Positions 56,721 to 64,000 of a stretch of DNA of 64,000 bases are shown here, one piece after another. The notes beneath the pieces are model-generated. The model was not told where the DNA came from and made no database searches. It was given only the letters and a program-made list of their open reading frames with translations. Within the stretch, counting starts at the first letter, position 1. Each line of letters begins with the position of its first letter. Both the position numbers and the translations under genes were made by a program. Source of the DNA: Thereva unica (taxonomy: Eukaryota; Arthropoda; Insecta; Diptera; Therevidae); assembly GCA_949987705.1 (NCBI GenBank), contig OX465283.1, positions 160,595,850 through 160,659,849 of the forward strand. The letters run 5' to 3'.

Positions 56721-57651
56721 CTGTTCTTTAGGCCGATCTTACGATACGTAACCTTCTATCTAAAACCTATACAAAAAAAATGGTCAAGACATCGCTCAGA
56801 TATGTATATTTTCTGTATCTATTTATTTTTGTAGCCATCAGCTTTATATTTTTTTTAATGACGTGCAGATGGCGCTTTCGATAAAATTTAAGTTGTTCCT
56901 GCAGAAGCAACCACGAAATAAACGGGGAAGGGACAGAGCAACAAGTATACTCAATCTTTATATTTCACCTTTTGTTTTAGAAGAACTAATAAGAAGTTTT
57001 CCAATTTCTCGTTCTACACCAGCACTAATTTCACGATTTTCCTAAATCCTTGCGCATGTATGACAATACTTAAGATTCTATTGGGGAGCTCCTAATATTA
57101 AAAAAAAAACTTTTAAAGAACAACAAAGTTGTTCTTTCCATGCATTTTTTACGCTTTTCTACACCAAAATTATGTTATAACGGTATATTTCCACTATAAC
57201 GGGACATTTTCGCAATTGCGCACTTCAGAGATTGCTCGCACACGCATTTTATACGAGAGGGCTTTTCCTGTAGTTATATCTTCTAAGGCTACTAATCCGA
57301 ATTTCAAGTTTTATCAAATGAATCTGCTTCGATAATGCACTATGTAAGCGTGTGTCGAAATGTCACTGCGGAGGTATATTTACTAATGCCGGAGAAAACA
57401 ATTTGCTGCGAATTATAGGTAAAAACCTTTGTTTTATTTGATATTTGTATGATAAACTGATTTATTTTATAGGGCTGTATCGTTCTGACGCTTGCAATAT
57501 AATAGCGAAGACTTTGGGCTCCGCTATTATATGGATAAATATCTTTCCCTGACAATTCGAGCTAGCTGAACACTGAAACTAGTAATATAGAAACCGTGGT
57601 TGGTATCTATTAGATTGATAAATATGTTTTGGATTTTCTCATTATAGTAAA
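56721..57651. other. Upstream region of the MTRES1-like gene
   Basis: A/T-rich DNA with no transposon motif. The promoter and 5' untranslated region of the gene at 57652 should lie at its right end, but no TATA or initiator can be singled out. A 60-codon frame at 56863-57045 is unsupported. Confidence 0.35.
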
Positions 57652-60604
57652 ATGTTGTCCAGAGTTTTATATGCGGTGGAGCAGCGCCTTCCAGTTAGAT
57701 GCTATCCAGTTTTGACCAAAGTTTCTGCCTTTGAAGCAGGCTTTCATCATGATACCAAAACTCGCTGCTGTACCTCTAGATTACCACTTCACAAAAATGT
57801 ACCAGCACAATTCAACCAATTCCGTTATAAATATTCAAAGAAATCGTCGAAGCAAGATGAGGTACTAGTAATAATGTTTAAAATATCAGTTTTCATTCGC
57901 TTTCTTACAGGATTCTGAGAGTGAAGATGAGGAAGAGTTCAAAGATGAACGAGATTCAAAAGTTGTAAAAGTTAAGGTGAATTCCTTACGTGCTGATTTA
58001 TTATTAAAAGCTGGCCTGAACTTGGCTAGGAAGTAAGTAGGTTTTGAATTCCTCAATTTTTGTGTTCACTTTTATGTCTTTCTTTAGTGCCCATCTCTGT
58101 GCAATTTTCTAAGAGAATTTAATATGTAACCTTTAGGAATAATTTGCTCATTAAGGGACTACTCCACTACTATTTGTCAGGCATATTCTGCAGGCCTAAT
58201 AGGGCGAAATATGGTCAAAGCGGCGTAACTTATAAACAAAACGAACATAATCCTTAAATGACTAAGCTTTCGAGGGCAAGAAGAACTTGGATAGTGGAAT
58301 GTAGAAAGGCCATGCAATAGAAGAGGTAGAAGTAAGGCTTTCACAAGGCTTTCGAGGTGAAGTTATTTTTAACTACCTACTGAACACCAACCTTGTTATT
58401 TGTAACAAACGTAATGATCCTATTTTTGTTACCAAAAACAGGGAAGAAGTGCTGGACATCACCCCTATCATACTATTACTCCAACCGAATAGTGGTTTGG
58501 AAGGTTTTGAAGGAAACCTCGTTCTCAGACCAGAGTTCCAACTGCAAGACTCTAACCTTGCCCCTAAGCCACCGTATATTCCCAAAAACCGGGAACAACT
58601 CAACAGCATTGTGGCATTTTCACAGAACTTGCGCCATTAATAAAGCTTGTTCGAACAGACCGCGTAAAGAGGCTTCCAAACCCTCGTGGTGGTCTCGCCA
58701 ACTTGAAACTCCGAAAAGAGTAGAAAGGAATTTAATTCAGCTAGACGCAACAGCGCAACCTCCTGGGGCTGCTATAAGTCGAAACTGAATAGATACGTAA
58801 TGTACCTCCTGGGCTACCTTTTGCAGCAATGTTGAGTCCACGTCGGAGACCTAAAAGCTACGTTAAATTTTAACTAAATCACCAACAATGCTTAGTTATT
58901 TACGCAAAGAAAAACGGCGATTGGACTGACTCAAGTAGAGAATCAATTAAACTACTTATAGACACCCACTTCCCGGGTAGTACTGCGGCAGAGCCAGCTA
59001 TCACGAAAGCCTCCTACGCCACACCCAAAGACTTTAAGCCAATCAGCGTATCATCCTTTCTATTGAAGACTTTAGAAAGGCTAATCGAAATATATCTGAA
59101 GCGGACCATATTAACCTCGGGACTCTCTAGGGCACAACACGCCAATACAAAGGGCAAATCTACTGCTACTGCTCTTCACTCATTGGTTTCACTCATTAAA
59201 AAATCCCTCGAGGTCAAGGAGTATACGCATCGCCAATGTCTTTTATCCACCAAATGCTTAGTGGCAGGATGATCTCGAGCTTGGACGACAGCTCGGTCCG
59301 AAGAGGCGTAAATAGAGGCACTACGCAAGAAGAAGTACTTTCCCCGCTTCTATGGGTTGTAGCTATGAACCATCTGTTGCGACGCATCAAGGCAGGGGGC
59401 ATCACATCCTGGCGTACGCGGATGACGTTTTTATCACCACAAAAGGAAACTTTCCTCAAGTCCTCTGTGAACTTATGGAGGCGGCGTTACACACTCTCAA
59501 GCTGGACTGCCTCAGCGTTAACCCATTAAAATCGGAACGGGTCCTGCTCTAAAACTACCTCTGAATGTCGCAGAACTTTTAACAAGATGGCTCAACAGTT
59601 TAGGACCCTCCTCGTATGGGCCCGGTCACCGAAATATAGAGGAAAATTGTAAAGCTGACGAACTGGTTAGGAAAGGCACCGTTGAGTAGCAGAAGGGAAA
59701 GGGTTGGTATGCCTTGGGCCACCTTTAAACTTTGATGCAAACAGCACCCAACAAGCGAAAAAACATTGGAGGGATCTTAATAAAAGCACTTTGGCCAAAT
59801 CAGCCTGGCCCTCTTATGATCACAGGCGGACCACTTCACTACTGAGCCTGGGGGAGACAAGACCTATCTATAGTGACCAACTATAGTGAGAGTGTTGACC
59901 GGACATTGTCTGATAGGGACGCATGCGATCCGCTTAGGTCTTGAGACCTACGATTTTTTCAAAAGCTGTAAGAATCCGGACGAGTAGGAAAGTGTACTGC
60001 ATCTCCTCTGTCAATGTCCAGCCCTAAGCGGAAGGTTCTAAGCACGCTTGCGGAAATTTCGAAGGTTGGGATCTCGCAACTTAGAAGATTGATTTCGTTT
60101 GAGCTCAAGAAAGTTACGCTACGGACTAGAGTGTAAATGCTAAAGTGAGTTTAGGCCCCTGTACTTCACATTGTTATTGTTAGCAGACATTTCTCACATT
60201 AGTCAGGTTTAATCGCGTTACCAAATTTACAATACTGATATAAAACCGACATGCTCGTTATAATTAACACATATTTAAAATTTTCAGTAAAATAGAGGTA
60301 TCTTTTTACGAGAGCAAGATCCGAATTAATGGGAAGAAACCAATGAAAAAAAGTGTTCAGGTAATAATAAATAAAAGTTATAAAATTTATTTCTAACATT
60401 TTTTTCTTTCAGCTCGATGTAGGCGATGAAGTCGATGTAATAAAAGGATTTAGCACAACGAATCCAAATCTCTTAGTTATAGCACGTATTGTACTTCTGT
60501 CGGCAAATGAAAGAGATGAAGGATATTCTGTACTTTTACGTCGTTATAAAAGTCTTTTAGTAGAAAATTATGAGTCGAATGATCTTCATAGAGCATCAGA
60601 ATAA
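57652..60604 (+). CDS. MTRES1: Mitochondrial transcription rescue factor 1 homologue (S4-like RNA-binding protein), four exons
   Basis: Exons are 57652-57861, 57911-58032, 60288-60360 and 60413-60604. All introns are GT-AG, and the joined frame is 198 codons. The start is Arg-rich and lacks acidic residues at first (MLSRVLYAVEQRLPVRCYPV), like a mitochondrial targeting peptide. An acidic stretch follows (ESEDEEEFKDE, about 73-83). An S4-like domain spans about 93-166: VNSLRADLLLKAGLNLARNK, VSFYESKIRINGKKPMKKSV and LDVGDEVDVIKG. Order, acidic linker and S4-like fold match animal MTRES1/C6orf203, which binds RNA with the mitochondrial polymerase and at mitoribosomes to sustain mitochondrial expression; the human protein is 240 residues. 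Intron 2 (2255 bp) contains a decayed LINE. The frame is intact, so the gene is probably functional. Confidence 0.9.
58880..60130 (+). mobile_element. Jockey/R1-group LINE relic in intron 2 of the MTRES1-like gene
   Basis: It reads in order: DTHFPGSTAAEPAITKASYA (58960), FKPISVSSFLLKTLERLIEI (59034), RAQHANTKGKSTATALHSLV (59122), then SSVRRGVNRGTTQEEVLSPL (59290). After a frameshift it has HHILAYADDVFITTKGNFPQ (59400; YADD kept) and LSVNPLKSERVLL. After a deletion come the RNase H end (RNIEENCKADELVRKGT-type text at 59628) and the Cys/His tail at 59890-60050 (TGHCLIGTHAI). It is in the same sense as the host gene, with no effect on its splice sites. Confidence 0.85.
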
Positions 60605-60646
60605 TGCTAGAGTTTAGTTAAAGAAATTTAAAAAAAAGTGATAATA

Positions 60647-60652
60647 ATAAAA
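60647..60652 (+). promoter_or_regulatory. Candidate poly(A) signal of the MTRES1-like gene
   Basis: AATAAA lies 42 bp after the stop codon of the gene ending at 60604. It is in a run of 'aat' repeats, so chance occurrence is possible. Confidence 0.45.
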
Positions 60653-60809
60653 GAATTGAATACACTCTTGATTTTATATATTAAAATTATGCCACATAGC
60701 TTACTGTACTATGCTCGTCATAAACTTTCATTTGGTAACCTTACCCATACCGGTAAAGAAAAAGGTTATACCTTTTTTTGTGTTTTAAATCTGAAACGAC
60801 GCCATACCA

Positions 60810-61090
60810 TTAACTGTATTCTATTTGTCATACTCTTTCATTTGATACCCATGACGGGGGTCGGGGAACATAATTGTAAAATTCGGCCGCCATCTTGATT
60901 TTTTGTCCAAAGTGGTTCGATTGCATTGTAACGGAAACTATGCAAATACAAAATTTCAAGTTGATAGGTTATATTTTCTACTTTTTATTCTATTCTGTCT
61001 TCCGCCATCTTGTGTTGGCCGCCACTTTCATTTAATAATACCCATGTTTCGGATCCGGAAACATTGTAAAATTCGGCCGCCATCTTGATT
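60810..61090 (-). repeat. 'GGCGG' module copies, two degenerate units
   Basis: 60810-60905 has 'ctttcatttgatacccatga', 'aattgtaaaattcggccgcc' and 'atcttgattttttg'. 61010-61090 repeats 'gccgccact-ttcatttaat' and the same 'aaaattcggccgccatcttg'. The orientation is inverse to the 29866-30310 array. Confidence 0.75.
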
Positions 61091-61799
61091 TCTTATTACA
61101 AAAATGTCATATTGCATTGTCACTATGCATATGGGCAAAGTTTGGGGTTGATCAGTTACATGAAAGTGGGTTAAAATCTAATTACTAATTAATTAATTAA
61201 AAAAAACTAATTAAAATATCGAAAAACTGAAGCTTTTAGTCACCTGTTAGGGTATCCAAGCATCTACAAAAAAAAATCAGATTTCTATCCCTTCTAGTTT
61301 GGCCCCAACGCGCGACGGTACGCACAATCAGACATGCACACATACAAACTGACAGACACTTTATTTTATTCCCAGCGGGAAATTAATCAATCGCTGCCAA
61401 AAGAAGCAAGAATGTAGTGCTTCCTATTCATATGTAATGGAAGCTCTCTGGAAGCACGCAATCTATACTCCCAGTTTTTGCTTTGTTTTTCTCAAGTTTT
61501 CTCTTATTTCTCTTCTTTGGGCAATTTGTGGATTTCAGGCGTAAACACTTGTAGTGGACACACAACTACCAAAACGTGAGCATTCAGAGTCAACAAGATT
61601 TTCATTACGCTAAAATTCGGCGAGGGCCCTGTATATTCGAATAGCCTTTTCACGGGTCAGTTTTACTTGGCACGTACCCCGCAGCATTCGTCGAGTCGCG
61701 CGTTCGTATGGCCAGTAGCGGCTAAACAATTGAGAGACTACTATGATACTTTTTTGCGTCCTCATAAACAATTTTGTGTACGATTTAGTCATGTCAGTT
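61091..61799. other. No recognisable gene; one dispersed terminal word
   Basis: 'cccagcgggaaattaatcaa' at 61377 matches the end of the element at 52828-53186. Its possible partner is at 62649 ('ccccgctggg'), but the interior differs from the 359-bp element. No coding evidence. Confidence 0.35.
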
Positions 61800-62610
61800 C
61801 ACACACAGGTTGACGGCCTGAAAGTTCTCGCCTTGAACCCAAGTATCGCCACACCCCTCCTCGGCCAGCCACTTGATGGCGTCTGCAGTCTAAGAGAACT
61901 GGCAAAAATCTTTATGTGTGTAAATTTTTAGTTAGTCTCAAGCCGCGTATTTACGGCTCGAATTCAAGCCGTATCCAGTCGGACCTGAAAGCAAAGGGCG
62001 AGCTAGGCGCTAAAAACTCGCATTCGCGCTTGTTCGCGGGTGCTCACGGCGTGGTTCTGGCGCCGCCTTGAGGCACAAACATATTGGCACATAAGGGAAA
62101 ACGGCGGCTGTCTGTGAGCGAATTCCCATACATTTAATTTATGGTTTTGCCAGTCACGAATCTGATTGTGCGTTTAAAGTTTTCGTTGAGGCCATGAACA
62201 TTTTTGCACTTGAATTAACAGCCTGCTACATATGCTAAACTGTCGTCTTCACCAGTGTGTCTGTAGGGAAGCATGACGTTACCTGCATGCCACGACCTGT
62301 TAGGGGGATACCTGAAGTCCTCATCCTTCAGTCAGACTGAGTATTGTGTGGTTTTCATCGGGCCGTGCCTGCCGACTTGGCCTGCCGGCGGCCTGTAAGT
62401 AAATGGGGGCTTTAGTGGAGAGATTTTACTTAATTTCACCCAGTTTTCTACCAAATTTACAGTTTCTTGAGGAAAAAAATTATGTTATATTTGGCGAGAC
62501 CCCCCTCTCCCCCACGTGAGATTGGGTGAAATTCGACTTGACTCCCTCCCTCCCCTAAAAACGCCTCATGTTATTTATGGACGATCCCTAATAAGCGCGT
62601 TGGCATTCCT
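61800..62610 (+). repeat. Dispersed repeat, copy B of the TIR-bearing family
   Basis: Blocks match 425-1250 in order: 'cgccttga' with 'aagtat' near 61830, 'ttcgttgaggccatgaacat' at 62184, 'tgtgtctgtaggga' and 'ggggatacctgaagt' to 62310, and 'cctaaaaacgcctcatg' near 62555. The stretch 62385-62410 ('cctgccggcggcctgtaagt') matches the terminus of the element at 47886-48440. It lies about 260 bp upstream of the SMKR1-like start. Confidence 0.6.
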
Positions 62611-62870
62611 TTTCAGCGCATCAGAATCTGTTCCAAAACGCTTCAATTCCCCGCTGGGTTAATATAGATTTCCTTAAATGCCGTAGTGCCTACAAAAACC
62701 TCCAGTCAACTATGAAAGCATGCCAACTACTTTCAACACAGAACTGACAAAAATCGTTTACAACAACAGCGATTTCCAACGTTACCAAATCTGATAATAA
62801 ATCGATAAATATAATCGTAATGCAGAAGAAAGCCAAATTGAAAATGTTTTTAAGTTAAACTTGAACCAAA

Positions 62871-63185
62871 ATGGCTGGAAAAGGCAAGAAGAAGCGGAAT
62901 AGTGATGATTCCACCAACAGCGGAGGCGGAGCTGAAGGTGAAAAGAAAGCCAAGAAGAAAGAAAAGAGTAAAGGGAAATCGTCAAAATTCTCTTGTGACA
63001 TCTTTAACGACGCCGCCATGGATAACGCGTATTATGTTTGTCACAACGTCCAGGTAGATACAGATTGACAGCTTAAATGGTTTACCTATATTTTTGTTAC
63101 TTATTTTTGTTGTTAGGATGTATTAAAATCTAGAGGGTTTCCTTGGCCAGAAGCTCAGAAGAAAAAGAAGAAGGGAAAGCGATAA
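62871..63185 (+). CDS. SMKR1: Small lysine-rich protein 1 homologue, two exons
   Basis: Exons are 62871-63053 and 63117-63185, with a 63-bp intron (CAG|GTAGAT...TTAG|GAT). The joined frame is 83 codons. The first half is Lys/Ser/Gly-rich (MAGKGKKKRNSDDSTNSGGG). The conserved core is CDIFNDAAMDNAYYVCHNVQ, then DVLKSRGFPWPEAQKKKKKG. The 'DI...AAM-N-YY--HNV-D-L--RGF-WP' pattern and basic tail are those of vertebrate SMKR1 (human about 65 residues). The biochemical role of SMKR1 is not established to my knowledge. No signal or membrane segment is present. The ATG has AAA before it, a good insect start context. The frame is intact. Confidence 0.88.
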
Positions 63186-64000
63186 TTATAATATAATAGA
63201 TATTATAATATATTGATAACCTGGAAGTGTTCCACTGTAAATATAGATTCTAGTGATAGTCGAAACTTTTGATACTCTTTGTTCAATGAATTTTTAATGT
63301 TCCAGAACAGAACACATTAATAAAACGCACCTACTCTAATCTAGAATATTGATGAAAATATCACGTTTGTGGGGTTAACGAACTAAAACGAAAACATTCC
63401 AAATATTAAACCGGTTATGCAAAGGGAAGCTGTTTAGAAGCACTAACTCGATTTTTGATTTTCATCGGGTGATCGGTCGCTTATGATAGTAACAAGGTGA
63501 GTATTTTAAATCTAGACTTTAAAACAGTGAAAAAAAAAACTTGAATAACTAGGAATCTGAAATAAATATAAATTTTAGGATAATAATATTAATCAAAAAT
63601 TGATATTGATGTTTTGTGGTTGTAAAAATAAATGCTTCAAAATAGTAGTTAGATCTTAGCCTTTTAGCAATTTGAGGGAAATTCAAACTCTAGCGACCTT
63701 CCTTTGCAACCTTTGATCACTAACTCAAGTATCTTGTGGCCGATATTCGTTGGCTCCGAGCTATTGTTAAAAATGCACAACGCACGATCGGTTTGTGAGA
63801 GAATTTGACGGGTCCATGACGAATTTGTAGTTAACATAATGGCCTCTCATTTTGAAAGGAATTAGGACAGATAATAGTGATTTGCTTGCGTGACTCTACA
63901 ACCGGGATCTAAACCTGAGCTCTAGCAATTAATTTTTCTCCGATTCCGATTCTGGGGTTTGGTAACATTGAACTCTGAGCTTCTTCTTCACTCTTTTTAC
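63186..64000. other. SMKR1-like 3' flank; no further gene seen
   Basis: AATAAA at 63319-63324 is the likely poly(A) signal, 134 bp after the stop. The remaining sequence to the window edge is A/T-rich with no recognised motif or repeat. Confidence 0.4.

Overview
This is eukaryotic nuclear DNA, most likely from an insect and plausibly a fly with a large, repeat-rich genome. Genes are few and split by short introns with normal GT-AG sites. The sequence is moderately AT-rich, and almost every recognisable reading frame outside two small genes belongs to a transposable element. The non-LTR families (RTE-like, R1/LOA-like, Jockey-like) and Tc1/mariner relics are those common in insects. The species cannot be fixed from the sequence. 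There is no operon structure, rRNA, functional tRNA or CRISPR array. Two host genes stand out, both on the + strand near the right end. At 57652-60604 a four-exon gene encodes a 198-residue homologue of mitochondrial transcription rescue factor 1 (MTRES1/C6orf203, S4-like RNA-binding domain). At 62871-63185 a two-exon gene encodes an 83-residue homologue of small lysine-rich protein 1 (SMKR1). Three further coding-like stretches are unassigned: a 41-codon frame behind a TATA-like box (10855-10980), a frame with one membrane segment (19975-20214), and a signal-peptide frame cut by a SINE (55226-55561). Left third (1-23000): end of a LINE at position 1, dispersed TIR repeats, a 121-bp tandem array (7081-7480), a decayed RTE element (11940-14770) with another insertion inside it, and relics of R1/LOA-like and Tc1/mariner elements. 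Centre (23000-45000): a nested foldback element (27933-28710), a tRNA-derived SINE, and a cluster of three very long near-perfect inverted repeats (30610-33524), the last lying inside a relic of a multicopy protein family. Then come a nearly intact RTE element on the - strand (35690-38157, one internal stop, candidate 10-bp target duplication), relics of Jockey and mariner elements, and a 407-bp TIR transposon with an exact 8-bp target duplication (42451-42857). Right third (45000-64000): a 2.7-kb R1/LOA-like relic, Ty3/gypsy gag-protease and RNase H pieces, several MITEs, a second SINE copy, and the two host genes. A decayed LINE sits in intron 2 of the MTRES1-like gene. A module of about 130 bp built around short 'AAATGGCGG' blocks recurs at nine or more places in both orientations and accompanies the long hairpins. 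No complete host defence or metabolic system is visible. The unusual content is the architecture of the foldback and module elements.
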